Shown here: positions 1-9,723 of the stretch, one piece after another
How positions within the stretch are numbered: the first letter of the stretch is position 1
Layout of the letters: the number at the start of each line of letters is the position of its first letter
Source of the DNA: Neolecta irregularis DAH-3
Lineage: Eukaryota > Ascomycota > Neolectomycetes > Neolectales > Neolectaceae
Direction: 5' to 3'
Length of the DNA: 19,563 nucleotides
NCBI GenBank assembly: GCA_001929475.1
Contig: LXFE01000595.1
Location: 1 to 19,563, forward strand
Position numbers and translations under genes: made by a program
Notes under the pieces: model-generated
What the model saw: only the letters and a program-made list of their open reading frames with translations
Databases searched by the model: none
What the model was told of the DNA's origin: nothing

Positions 1-24
1 CAGCAGCAGCAGCAGCAGCAGCAG
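1..24. repeat. (CAG)8 trinucleotide repeat at the window edge
   Basis: Eight uninterrupted CAG units; a CAC follows. The true length is unknown because the window begins within it. Confidence 0.9.
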
Positions 25-45
25 CACGATCCGCAGTCGCAGTAG
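1..45 (+). CDS. Possible 3' end of an upstream poly-Gln protein (partial)
   Basis: Eight perfect CAG codons open the window. Read in frame 1 they give a glutamine run followed by His-Asp-Pro-Gln-Ser-Gln and a TAG stop at 43-45. A poly-Gln tail ending just before the next gene would fit the short gene spacing seen elsewhere here. Read in frame 2 the same bases give poly-Ser running without a stop into the following ORF, so they could instead be its N-terminus. The sequence cannot decide, because the window starts inside the repeat. Confidence 0.2.
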   Translation, partial: QQQQQQQQHDPQSQ

Positions 46-64
46 CCGAGCGGGCAGGTACATA

Positions 65-1035
65 ATGCTTGTTGTCATCTGTATTGTATCGTTATGTCTT
101 GATGAGATCTGCCCAGAGCACTCCCAGCCTGCCGCCTCTCCCCCGATCACCATGCTGCGTGGTTTTGTCGTGCTCGCCGGTGCGCCCTCTAAACAATCGC
201 TGCTTGAACACTGGCCAGCGCACGTTGAATCCCAAACTGCCGCCGCCGCTGCTCCGAAATGGAGAATCCTCAGCCCCTTTGCCCAGTGGCCGCTCTTGAG
301 TGCTCCAGAGACATCCTGCTCCGAAATCGACCTCTTTTTCGAAAAATCATATGCTGTGCATCATTTAAATGCATCCAATGACCCGTGTCCAACCATGGAT
401 TCCACCGGACGGTACGCCTATGCCGCCCCTAATCCCCTGCTTGAATTCGACATCAGAGCAATCACAGAGCTGGAGGACCTTCCACACATCCACGTGGTCG
501 ATAACTGGACCCACCGCAGATTATACTCGCTTATCGTCGCTATACTGGATATCACCGTAAAAGTTGTTTCCACAAAATTCAATCCTGAAACACAGCTATT
601 GACACTACTCGTTGGTGATCCTACACAGTCTCTCTTCGAAGTTGCTTGTTGGCAATGCAACTGGTCTGACAATCTCCGCCGGCAAGATGTGATTTTGCTC
701 GAAAGCATGCTGTTCACCTTGCTTCTATTAACATGCTAGAATTACAACTAGGTACATTCAAAGGCAAGGTGACCGCCAGTACAAGAAGAAACATATCTAC
801 TTGCAACATTCTATATCGAACAAGGAAAATCACCCGCCAAGACGATGTATTGCGTCCTGATCTCGAAAAGGACGATCAACAGTCCAAAAAAGTCAAAAGC
901 GTACGCGATTGGATTTGTGAGTATATCGGGAATGGCTTATATAGAGAAACTCTACTTCCAGCAGAAACGCAGAAAAGTCTTTATGAAGAAACCCTAGCTA
1001 GTTTCCATAAAGAAAAGATAAAAGAATCTTGTTAG
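65..1035 (+). CDS. OB-fold nucleic-acid-binding-like protein, 2 exons
   Basis: Exons are 65..704 and 740..1035; the intron (705..739) is a 35-nt GC-AG intron. Removing it joins the frames into a continuous OB-fold-like block: a beta strand around RLYSLIVAIL, then LLVGDPTQS, then QDVILLEKLQLGTFKGKV. This resembles the OB folds of RPA- and shieldin-2-like fungal proteins, in which a 'GDVVLLxN...FxGxV' strand pair is typical. The N-terminal ~120 residues are low complexity and unrecognised; the C-terminus is basic and charged. ATG at 65 gives 311 aa. ATG at 152 (282 aa) has a good context and leaves a normal-sized gap if an upstream gene ends at 45, so it may be the true start. Single-stranded DNA binding, for example at breaks or telomeres, is an inference from the fold only. 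It converges on the M18 aminopeptidase gene. Confidence 0.6.
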
Positions 1036-1129
1036 TCATCCGTTTGAGATAGGACAATCTATCTCAATCAACCGATCCTGCTAGCCATCCTTTGAGATAG
1101 GACAATCTATCTCAATCAACCGTAATCTG
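1033..1129. repeat. Tandem duplication of a ~48-bp unit with an internal hairpin
   Basis: A 32-bp block at 1043..1074 recurs exactly at 1091..1122, 48 bp on; the preceding ~10 bases match with one substitution and one indel (TAGTCATCCG against TAGCCATCC). Each copy holds an 8-bp perfect inverted repeat, TGAGATAG / CTATCTCA, around a GACAAT loop, at 1045..1066 and 1093..1114. Copy 1 contains the TAG stop of the OB-fold gene (1033..1035); copy 2 contains the TGA stop of the opposing aminopeptidase gene (1112..1114). Confidence 0.9.
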
Positions 1130-2972
1130 CGTCTCCAAAATTCCAAAATTTTCAAAAAAACCCTTGAACAGTTTAACAGCCAATTCGATATCTCGTGAGC
1201 CTAAAAATATAAGCAAAAGAAAAGTAAAGGGTTATACCGCCAGTCTCTCGAATTGAATGCATACTTAATTGAGGATTTCCAATATCTAATGTGCGCATGC
1301 CCATTTTGGCGGATAACATGGGTCCGATAGTACTTCCGGACGGTGAATCGTTTTTCGCGACAAATACTAGAGTAATAAGCCCGTGATGAAGATATCAGTA
1401 CGCTGGAGAGGAACTTGCACTTTTTTACACACTTGTTGCTTGAAATGTCAGCAACCGATTTGAACTAGAAATAATTACGACAAGAACTATCCCAGGTGCA
1501 TTTGTAGCATATCGGGCATTTGCATTGATTTTAATTACTGGTCCTTTATTCAATTGGGGTTTATGACTTGATTCCTGAAATATCAAATAAATTATGATAA
1601 CAAGACGGACATGTTTAGATGCATAATTTGGATGAACGGCGTGTGCCTGATCAGCCGAAATCAAAAAGCTTTTTCGCAAGGTCTCTTCAAAAGCAGTTGA
1701 AGAAGGCTGATCTTGTCCGAGTTTAATAGTAGACAAACGCCTTATACTTTATATTTAGTCAGGTAAGAAATAGGGTTGTATACATTGACGGGAGAAAGTC
1801 GGAATTGGCTCCTTGAGCAGTCGTGCTTCCTATTTCTTCGTCGTCAAAGAGACATGCAAGACGAATTGTTTCGTCGTTGGGAGAATCATCAGATTCAACT
1901 AGACCTCGCGTTGCACAAAAACTGCTGACCTTGATGTGAGAATAGTCGAGGGTGTATAATACAAGGTTATCCTGTCGTGCTGCAAATACGAATTCATCGT
2001 AGAGTCCTCCTAAACAAGCAGGTTGAGTATCATACAACAGTAACTCAAAATCGTGAATATCGTGGGCTTGTCAGTTAGTATATGCCGTACAGCCCTCAAC
2101 CTTTTACTCCAAGATTAGAAGCAAGCAGCTTGATAAAATCGCTATCATGGCGATCAGATAAACACGTTGATAACTGCTCCAATTTATCAGCCGTTTCTTC
2201 TTTCGGTTTCCCGTTGAGTGTTTCTTGAACAAGACCCAAGATCGGCGTAAGATGAGTTTCTGTGTTGAATTCAAATTTGGCGTTGACATCGCGATCCAAG
2301 TGGATTGCGATCGTTGGAATTCGCAAGACTAGTAAATTAGAAAACGAACAAAAAAGAAGTGTTACGAGGTTTATCAATCTTGATGAGTTCATGCTTAAAA
2401 GTATCTCCGGATTGAACCATAACTCGTCCAGCTATACTAAGATCTCTATCGAACCATGAATGCCTAAACTTGAATAGCATCCTTGGTTTCTGCCATACCA
2501 TATGCCGCCACCGTATGTTTCAACGCCTACTTGAAGGTAATTCTCAGATATCTTTTTCGATACCGGTTTCAGTCTGCACGTCAACTCGGTCACCATGAAA
2601 TAGAAACCTGAGAGCAGGAGAATCGGTATGAGCTCCAACTATACTCATTGCATTCCCAGGCTTCCAATTATTACCTGTTAGGTTAATTTGGATTTACAGG
2701 ATACATGCCCACTGTGAAAGCAATTAGACTTGATCCGTTACGCTTGACATAATATTTCCCTCCCGTTTCGATTTTCCCAGCCCATGCATCCCGTTCTTTA
2801 AGCCCGGTATAGCCTTTCAACATTGCTTTAGCGTTCGCCACAGCATGATATGGAGTCGGCGAGGCATTAACATAAGCACTAATTCAATTATCAAATTTGA
2901 TTTTATACTGCATAATTACAGAAAGTCGGTTGCGTATGATCGAGCGCTTTCAGATAAAAAAGTACAAGACAT
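1112..2972 (-). CDS. APE4: M18 aspartyl aminopeptidase, 13 exons
   Basis: Metallo-aminopeptidase of the M18 family (DNPEP/Ape4), which removes N-terminal acidic residues; in yeast it is cytosolic and delivered to the vacuole. Exons: 2972..2920, 2878..2709, 2674..2608, 2573..2499, 2463..2366, 2328..2101, 2066..1963, 1929..1784, 1746..1611, 1574..1479, 1438..1402, 1366..1238, 1200..1112. Together they encode 475 aa, the normal family length. The two-zinc site is intact: His90 in GAHTDSP, Asp263 in RQDNL, Glu296-Glu297 in DDEEIGS, Asp346 in [11 protein letters not shown] and His440 in MHSIRE. Other signatures are ASPTPYHAV near the start, [14 protein letters not shown] and [17 protein letters not shown]. 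All 12 introns are 33-41 nt; one (2675..2708) is GC-AG, another (2067..2100) has a perfect TACTAAC branch site. It starts 79 bp from the divergent WD40 gene. Assignment as Ape4 rather than vacuolar Ape1 rests on length and overall resemblance. Confidence 0.93.
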
Positions 2973-3051
2973 TCCGTGTGTGGTAGATCTAGGAGAAATT
3001 GCGGTAAGAATAAAAAATAACGACGTCAAAAGAAACAGTAAATCGATAAAT
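2973..3051. promoter_or_regulatory. Bidirectional promoter, APE4 / DCAF4-like gene
   Basis: Only 79 bp separate the two divergent start codons, so promoter and both 5' leaders must lie here or within coding sequence. A GACGTC palindrome at 3022..3027 resembles a CRE/ATF-type bZIP site; its function is a guess. Confidence 0.4.
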
Positions 3052-4562
3052 ATGGATAACCCTGGAATCCCTGGATTTTTCTATGGTAACTGGGTATCTG
3101 AGAACAGGATCTTATCAAGAAGATCCCCAGAAGAAAAAGTATTTCAAGATTATGCCAAATCATAAATGTGGGTCGAGTCATCCTTACTCCCAACAGACAA
3201 TCGCCAAACGTGAAAAACTAGAAACCGCTGAAAAGGTACTGAATTCCACTACCCAGGACACAAAACTGAACGGCTTTCTTTTTATTTAGGCGGACAAAAT
3301 AAATTTGAGACAGAGGGGTTTCCAAAAATCGTACATTGAAACTCGAAGTCTTTGCAACCAGTCACAATCTGCTCAACAGGACTTTCGGTCACGGTTATCA
3401 GTACAAAAATCCCGTTTGTCGTTTGGGTATATTGATCCTTACGTCAATGTCACGGCAATAGCATACGATTTCAACACGGGTAATCTAATCTTTGGAGATC
3501 ACACGGGTCTCGTAAGGCATTCTTTCCCAAATATATTTCCTCTTCTAATTCCCAAGTCTGCTACAACCTACTTGTGAAAAACCGCAACCAATGTTCAATT
3601 TCTTCTCAGAGACTACATGCATTGCAATCGGCTCAGACCGGAGATTAGTGTATGTCGTTCACGAGTTTCACTGTTGAGGGTGATTAGAGCTACTTGTCAG
3701 GGAAACGAGCGAGGCGCGGGGATGATTCATATTAGTGCACTTACAAATCAAGAAGGGGTTTTGGATCTTCAGAATCATATTACACTTACCCCTCATCGTA
3801 ATCAATCAATCTGGACATGTGCAATCTCATCCTCGAATAAAATTGCAGTTGGTAATCAAACACTTTACAAGTGGAAATTTTAATTTGAGATCAGGTGGAT
3901 CTGGGATGTTTATGTTGATTGAACAATCAGGTCATGATTGTACCCAACGAATCCTCAGATCTAAAAGTGATGTCTTTGCCGTTCAATTTCTTGATGAGAA
4001 TGTCTGTATGGCGGGAAGTCGAGACGGTTGTATACGTGCTTTTGATTCTCGAGTGAAATCCGACGACCATCAATTATTTATTCGTCATTCGTCGACAGTT
4101 GCAGGTATTAAGGTTTTGTCTGAATATCAAATTATCGTAAACGGGTTGAGAAATTCAGTGAGTATGGACAAAGTAAAGGGCTAATTGATTCTAGCTCAAG
4201 CTTTATGATGTCCGATTTCCTCATCCGCCTGCTCCATCATCCTTGTACAGTGCGCCTTCGAAGCCCGTGTTTGAGTATACAGGCCACATCAATGAACATA
4301 GCTTGACACTCGGTTTCGACGCAAACCGTAACACGGGAATCATAACTGCAGGTAAATCCCTCCATCTGTGTTATACTCATAAATAGCTGGTTCAGATAAT
4401 CGTCTTCGGTTCTGGAATTCGAGGTTTTCTGAACCGTTTAGTGGAGCAGAGTCACTTGATTCACACGACTTGTCAATTCGCGCTGTTTGTTTGGCCCACG
4501 ATGCATTTTGGATCGCGTCACCCAGTGAACCATACACGATGGAACAATACAAAATTCCATAA
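3052..4562 (+). CDS. DCAF4/WDR21-like WD40 protein, multi-exon
   Basis: Resembles DDB1- and CUL4-associated factor 4, a WD40 substrate receptor of CUL4 ubiquitin ligases. Clear exons: 3052..3085, 3120..3235, 3290..~3506, an internal part ending at 3851, 3895..4157, 4195..4351, 4387..4562. The N-terminus has the family hallmark PGFFY...DPQKKKYFKI; then RQRGFQKS, the WD segment SDVFAVQFLDENVCMAGSRD, YTGHINEHSLTLGF and DNRLRFWN follow in DCAF4 order. Introns are 34-54 nt. Exon 2 could instead begin at 3107 (21-nt intron), adding a few residues before the DPQ motif. Exon structure between 3507 and 3700 is not resolved because more than one splicing pattern keeps an open frame. The protein is shorter than human DCAF4, lacking most of the N-terminal tail. 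Receptor function is inferred from the family. Confidence 0.8.
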
Positions 4563-4701
4563 CTTGGTTTATAATCTGGCGCCGTAAAAATGGGGGATAT
4601 CATTGTAAATATCAAAGGTCATATAAAAACGGATATTACTCTTACTGTTTGATCAATCAAATATCTTGATTACAAACAACACAAAGAAAAAGAAATTCTT
4701 C

Positions 4702-6607
4702 TCAGAATTTGAATTTTTCTCTCTTCTTATCCCCTGATTTCCCCGCCTGTTGTTGTTGCTGCTGCTGCTGCTGTTGAATCTTTTTGTTTTGGCGTTGACT
4801 GTGCTCAGTGACCATATCTGATAAATCTTCCTGAAATGCCTGTCTTTCTAGTTTCTGGCGGTCTATTTCGCCGTCATATGCAGCTTTTACTGCGTCTTTG
4901 GATAGACGGCCTGATTCCAGTGCTTCCGGGTCAATAGCAACGTCCACATCGCCTTTGCGTTTCTACGGCAGAATCAGTATGAGAAAAAGAAGGACAATTA
5001 CGCGGGCGGGCTGGTCGGTGAGCATTGGCGGTTTGTTTACAGAGGACATATCGTATCCGTGCTGCGAACCCATGAACCCGCGAATACTTTTTTCTTTTTC
5101 GGGGAGAATGGTATAGAGTTGTGCTTGATCGTCTTCTTGAGCTCGCTGTTTGCGGAGTTCGATGAAATCTGGAGTTTCGATGCCGCTGGGAACGCTACTT
5201 GCAAACCCGCTTGGAGTTGCAATTCCACTTGGAGTAGCAAGACCATCGAGGATGGCTTCGCCATCTGGTTCTGCCATTTCCACATCTTGTTGGAGTTCTT
5301 GATCGTTGTCATCTTCTTCCTGGTCGTCTTCATCGCCATAGTCTTCGATTTCGCCCCACATAACCTTTTGGATGGGTTCGCCTTTTTCAAGGGGCGCCGC
5401 TGTTTTCATTGTACCAAAGACGTCGCCGTATAGCGGCCGGTTGTATTCGTCGACTGGAGGTTTTCCCCATCCACCGGGATGGTAGCCCCATAAAGCACTA
5501 TACATAAGGAAAAAGTATAAAGATAAAATACCCAATTCCATGAGGTAGAGGAGCGTTGAGTCCTGGTATTTTGAGTGCGGGATAACTTGGCGGCGGCCCG
5601 AATCGCTGCATATTGATGAGCCAGGGCGGAGGAGCGCCTGGAGGAATACTGAGAGCATCTTTAAGTTCGTCGCTGAGATCGCCCGGGCGGCGGTCTTTGA
5701 GGTTTGCTTCGTATTCTTTTCCTTCATAGTACACTTCACCATAGTCTGTGAGATGCGGTTTAGTCTGGAACCGAAAGAAGGCATCATGGAGTTTCTGGTA
5801 GTCGATGTCGAGTTTTCCCATCTTTGGCTGTACTTTTGCACGCATTTTCTGGCGGAGGGTTTGATTTTCTTCTCGTTCGCGGGTACTATCGCGCATTTCT
5901 GCGATTCCTGTTGCGCGAATAAAATCTGGAAGTTCAAAGGGGGGTTTTTCGACGCCTTTTTTCGAAGCGAGATAGTCTCGTTTCTGAGCCCAGTGAGCAG
6001 GAACTGGAACGGCATTTCTAGCGGATTTGAGATGGAGGAGCAGTTTTGGATCTGGGGCAGATACGTCTGTCCACTAGAAATATTTAGCAGGTATTTATAT
6101 ACAGGGAGATACTTCTACGAGATCTGGGTGCTTAACTTGCTGTTTGAGTTCTGCCACGGTCATGCGATTCATGCGCTTAGCTTTTTTCTTTGAGAGTTTA
6201 GGATTCGAGTCTGTTTGGTCTTCCTCCGAAGGCACATCGCCATCGTCGCTATAGTATACTTGGCCTTTTTCTGGGGGAAGCGAGTCTGAAGAGTCTTGAA
6301 AGTAAAACTTGTCGAGGACGTGTTTGAAGACTGAGTAAGTTGGATCGTCGTGGTCGATATCCAATAGGAGAGACTGATGAGAGTGATTCTGATATTGTTG
6401 ATTAGAGTATTGTTGATTTGATTCTTGTTGATTCAATTTCTGACTTTGTGGTTGACTTGATTCCTCGCTCTGTGGCAGGTCATCTTGGTCATTCTGAAGC
6501 GGTTTCTTCCTGAGACGGCGTTTGAGACGTTTTAGCTGTGCCCGAGAGGGATTTTGACAAGCGGATGGATCTGGATTTGAGTTTTGGAGGAGATCAAGGA
6601 CGGGCAT
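4702..6607 (-). CDS. CUS1: Splicing factor 3B subunit 2 (SAP145/Cus1), 4 exons
   Basis: U2 snRNP SF3b subunit that helps tether U2 to the branch site. Exons 6607..6113, 6073..5532, 5497..5002 and 4962..4702 encode 597 aa; introns are 39, 34 and 39 nt. The N-terminal ~150 residues are Gln/Asn/Ser-rich and variable. From MTVAELKQQV onward it follows SF3B2: DPKLLLHLK, VPVPAHW, KPPFELPDFI, then the DUF382 core with MGKLDIDYQKLHDAFF and YYEGKEYE. The PSP domain follows (PPPSYPALKIPGLNAPLP, GYHPGGWGKPPVDE), then an acidic stretch, ATPSG repeats, GIETPDFIELRK and LSDMVTEHSQ. A ten-Gln run precedes the conserved EKFKF end. The frame is open upstream to 6733, but that would overlap the neighbouring gene; ATG 6607 is chosen because it leaves a normal 102-bp divergent gap. 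Confidence 0.95.
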
Positions 6608-6709
6608 GGGAGTGAATTTGAATTTTGATCGAGATGGAGGGAGGAGAAACCCAACCTTTTTGATGATCCGTATCCACCCCTTTCGCATTCCCTCACCCAC
6701 AATATTTTC
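6608..6709. promoter_or_regulatory. Bidirectional promoter, CUS1 / SLY41
   Basis: 102 bp between divergent start codons. The SLY41 side is pyrimidine-rich, as fungal leaders often are. No specific factor site is recognised. Confidence 0.35.
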
Positions 6710-7754
6710 ATGCCCGCAGTATTTAATGGCCACAGTCTGCTGTTTATTGCACTGTGTCTTTTGTGGTTTGCAGCCAGTTCCATGACAGGTGTTTCATCAA
6801 AAGCGGTGCTTACTGCGATGCCCGCTCCTGTTTCGCTGACAATTGCACAATTCGCAAGTGCTGCGCTTTGTGCTTTTGCGTTTGCGTTTGCTCCTCTTTC
6901 GCAGTCGCTGCTCCACTCGAAACCGCATTCCGCAGCTGTGATTTTACGTGCTGCTGCGCCGTTGAGCGTCTTTCAGGTCGCCGGACATGTTTTTGGTTCG
7001 CTTGCCACGGCAAAACTCAGTGTTTCGACTGTGCAAACCGTAAAAGCACTCAGCCCGCTGTTTACTGTGGCGGCGGATCGTTTCTTGTTTTGTGCGAATT
7101 ACTCGAGTCTCACGTACCTTTCGCTGTTTCCGCTCACCGCCGGAGTCGTCGCTGCTTGTTCGCAAGATCTGTCTGCACATCCGCTCGGACTCGTGTGTGC
7201 ACTCTTGTCCGCGCTGGTTTTTGTAGCGCAGAATTTGCTTGGCAAGAAAGTGCTTTCGCCAGATTCGCCCGCCAAGATCGACCATCTGAGTCTCATTTTC
7301 TACTCCTCTGCCATTGCATTCTGCATTACTCTGCCGGTTTGGCTCTACTGTGACGTTTTACCGTTTCTTTTGCGGGTGTCTCCAGTGTCCATCGCTGTTT
7401 CGCCGCTCTATTTGGGTGCTGCGTTCTTCTTCAACGGTCTTTGTCATTTCGCCCAAAACGTCCTCGCATTCGCCCTCCTCAGCATCACAAGCCCAGTCTC
7501 GTATTCAATTGCAAGTCTCATCAAACGCATCTTCATCATCGTCTTTTCCATTTTGTGGTTCCGCCAGCCAACAAGACCCGTCCAAGCACTCGGAATTCTA
7601 TCAACGTATATATACTCCTCTATTCTGTTCTGATCCCAGCTTTTTCGGACTCTATCTCTACGACCGTGCAAAACTCGTCTCAAAATCACGCGATGCCCTT
7701 CTCCCCGTCTCGGAAAAATCACAGCCTCATCCTTCCAGGTCGTCGGACAATTAA
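6710..7754 (+). CDS. SLY41: Triose-phosphate-translocator family transporter, Sly41-like
   Basis: Member of the drug/metabolite superfamily (TPT/nucleotide-sugar transporter branch), an ER/Golgi membrane protein; yeast Sly41 suppresses loss of Ypt1. Exons 6710..7605 and 7640..7754, with a 34-nt GTATAT...CAG intron, give 336 aa. The protein is hydrophobic throughout, consistent with about ten membrane segments. TPT signatures: LWFAASSMTGVSSKAVL near the N-terminus, HVFGSLATAKLSVSTVQTVK (Lys in the substrate region) and ITSPVSYSIASLIKRIF near the C-terminus, followed after the intron by GLYLYDRAK. The conserved YDRAK ending proves that the second exon belongs to the gene. The transported substrate is unknown. 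Coding GC is somewhat higher than that of its neighbours. Confidence 0.9.
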
Positions 7755-7873
7755 CTGCATCTTTGTAATAGTAGAATAATTTATTGGGATACAAAACTTC
7801 ATTAGACGTATCTATGGTTACACATCTTGAACGATGTACAAAGAGGATCACTTCGCCTTTTCTCACCACCACG

Positions 7874-8964
7874 ATGTCTCCTCAAAAACAACCCGTTTCC
7901 TATTCAAATATCCTTCTCGGTGCCTGCCTTAACATGTTTGAGTATGCGTCTCATCTGCTTTTCCTAATATCCAGAGTCACTACCCTCGGTCAACCCTTGG
8001 AAGTCACGAAGGTCGCACCATAACTCGTTCACACTAATTAAAGACCCACATGGCCGCCAATCGAGGAGACGGTTTAATAAACTCATTTAGAAATATTTGG
8101 GCTCGCGGCGGTATTCTGGGCTTCTACCAAGGTCTTCTCCCATGGGTATTCTTTCAAAACACCCTTGACTTCTCACCTCCAGGCCTGGATCGAGGCTTCA
8201 ACAAAGGGCGCAGTGCTTTTATTCACAGCTAGCGAACTCGAACACACTGCAAAAGTCGCTGGATCAAGTAATTTTGTCGCTGGTATCCTCGGTGGCATGG
8301 GAGGCGGAATCGCACAGGCATATGCTACCGTATTGAAATCATGCTCTTTTCTTTAACTCATCCAATAGATGGGATTTTGCACTTGCATGAAAACTGTCGA
8401 AATCACACGTCTTAAAGTTGCAGCTGGAGGACAAAAACCTCCCGGCACGTTTCAAGTGTTTATGGATATTTACAGACGAGAAGGCATCAAAGGAATCAAC
8501 AAGGGAGTCAACGCGGGTATCAAACCCCACTCCTTCCTATACTCATATCCCAAGTCGCTATCCGCCAATGTACAAACTGGGGCTCACGAATCGGATTGTC
8601 ACGATTAGCAGAATCATGTATCAGAGACATTCGTGGCCTGAAGCAAGATTCCTCGTTAACCCCCCTCGACAAAATCTGCGCATCAGTCTTAGGAGGCGGT
8701 TTATCTGCTTGGAATCAACCAATCGAAGTAATCCGAGTCGAAATGCAATCCGCTAAAAACGACCCTAATCGTCCGCAAAAATTGTCAATAGTGACTACTG
8801 CCAAATATATCTATGCGAATAATGGATTCAAGGGGCTCTATCGTGGTGTCACTCCACGGATTTGTCTTGGTGTCTGGCAAACTGTTTGTATGGTTGGCGT
8901 TGGCGATATTGCTAAAGTTTGGGTTGCGAAAATTACAGGGGAGACGCCTGTTGGGAAACACTAG
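7874..8964 (+). CDS. YHM2: Mitochondrial citrate/2-oxoglutarate carrier, 6 exons
   Basis: Inner-membrane carrier of the SLC25 family that exchanges citrate for 2-oxoglutarate and supports cytosolic NADPH; also reported to bind mtDNA in yeast. Exons 7874..7941, 7975..8011, 8044..8145, 8183..8329, 8369..8516 and 8555..8964 give 303 aa. The spliced protein matches Yhm2 nearly end to end: [94 protein letters not shown] and the terminal GETPVGKH. Carrier signatures PxExxK/R are seen at Pro30-Lys35 and Pro223-Arg228; the middle repeat has the Yhm2-specific variant KTVEITR. All five introns are 32-39 nt, and each removal restores the frame exactly. It follows SLY41 in tandem (119 bp) and converges on EMC7 with only 37 bp between stops. 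Confidence 0.97.
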
Positions 8965-9001
8965 ATTTTATTATAAAATGTGCTTATTCTACATAGAGGG
9001 T

Positions 9002-9675
9002 CTACTTTCTTGGATTTGATCGTCCTGCTAGAAAACCAGCTGCATCGAAATTCATCGAATTCCCTATTTTATTCTGCCGTTCATTCATTTCTTTTACGGC
9101 TTGTGGATCTAAAACTTGAACAAGCCGCTTCTCTAATACATACCTATGTTTTCAGTCATTTTGGGTATCACGTAAATCATCAAGCTCATAAACACGGCCA
9201 TCAGTAACATGGGATTCCCAACCAGCGACATCAAACTGAACCCTTCCCGAGGCTACCTATTTAGCAGAAATTTTAGAAAGAGGGGTACAGTGAAATAGTC
9301 TGCCCTGGAAACAGCTTGAAGAAGAATGGGAAAAGGCTCAACAGGTCCGATATGATCCCATTCGTTCCCTCGAATAGTAGTATGCACCACAACCAGGGCT
9401 TGTTGTACATCTACTCTCAATGGCCTAAACACATGTGTTGGACAATGTACAGTGAGCAAGTACGAGTCCACATCCACATTTCCAATCTCGAATTTTCCAT
9501 ACTGTGTTAGGGGGGCAGTATAGTGTGATCCCGGCGCGGATAACGACACGTATGAAGAGGGAGGTAATATCACTGGATCTGCGAGTAATGCCGAAGGAAC
9601 AATTGAGCCTGATACAGCCATTGAAAGAACGGCGGCGTTGCTAGTCAAATAGAGGAGAGCGAATAGAGTTTGCAT
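9002..9675 (-). CDS. EMC7: ER membrane protein complex subunit 7 (Sop4-like)
   Basis: Subunit of the EMC, which inserts membrane proteins into the ER; EMC7 contributes a lumenal beta-sandwich. Exons 9675..9289, 9252..9144 and 9108..9002 give 200 aa; introns are 36 and 35 nt. The N-terminus MQTLFALLYLTSNAAVL is a signal peptide. Family motifs follow: GSHYTAPLTQYGKFEIGNVD, SYLLTVHCPTHVFRPLRVD, then DYFTPREGFSLMSLVGNPML leading into one membrane segment (about residues 138-158), and ENIDPQAVKEM in the cytosolic tail. The tail is short and lacks the Ser/Gly-rich end of animal EMC7. The frame is open far upstream (to 9933), but that stretch is antisense to the neighbouring small gene; the signal peptide fixes the start at 9675. 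Confidence 0.9.
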
Positions 9676-9723
9676 TGAATCAAAGATGACTAGACGTTGA
9701 AGTTCAATTGTTTCCCTTTCCCC
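9676..9723. promoter_or_regulatory. 48-bp divergent intergenic region, EMC7 / small ORF
   Basis: If both start codons are right, 48 bp hold both core promoters, the shortest divergent gap in the window. It ends in a CT-rich run before the plus-strand ATG. No factor site is recognised. Confidence 0.3.

Noticed and set aside
1045-1114. CRISPR-like repeat array
   Set aside because: Only two copies, in tandem at a 48-bp period, in a eukaryotic genome; it is a local duplication.
4340-4615. Minus-strand ORF at the end of the DCAF4-like gene
   Set aside because: Antisense to exons with clear WD40 similarity (DNRLRFWN, YTGHINEH).
4963-6015. Minus-strand 350-codon ORF through the CUS1 locus as one protein
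   Set aside because: It is a composite: its first half is an out-of-frame shadow of CUS1 exon 2, and only the second half is CUS1 exon 3.
6754-7353. Plus-strand Cys-rich ORF overlapping SLY41
   Set aside because: It is frame-shifted within a clearly coding TPT exon; Cys and Phe richness is an artefact of the shifted frame.
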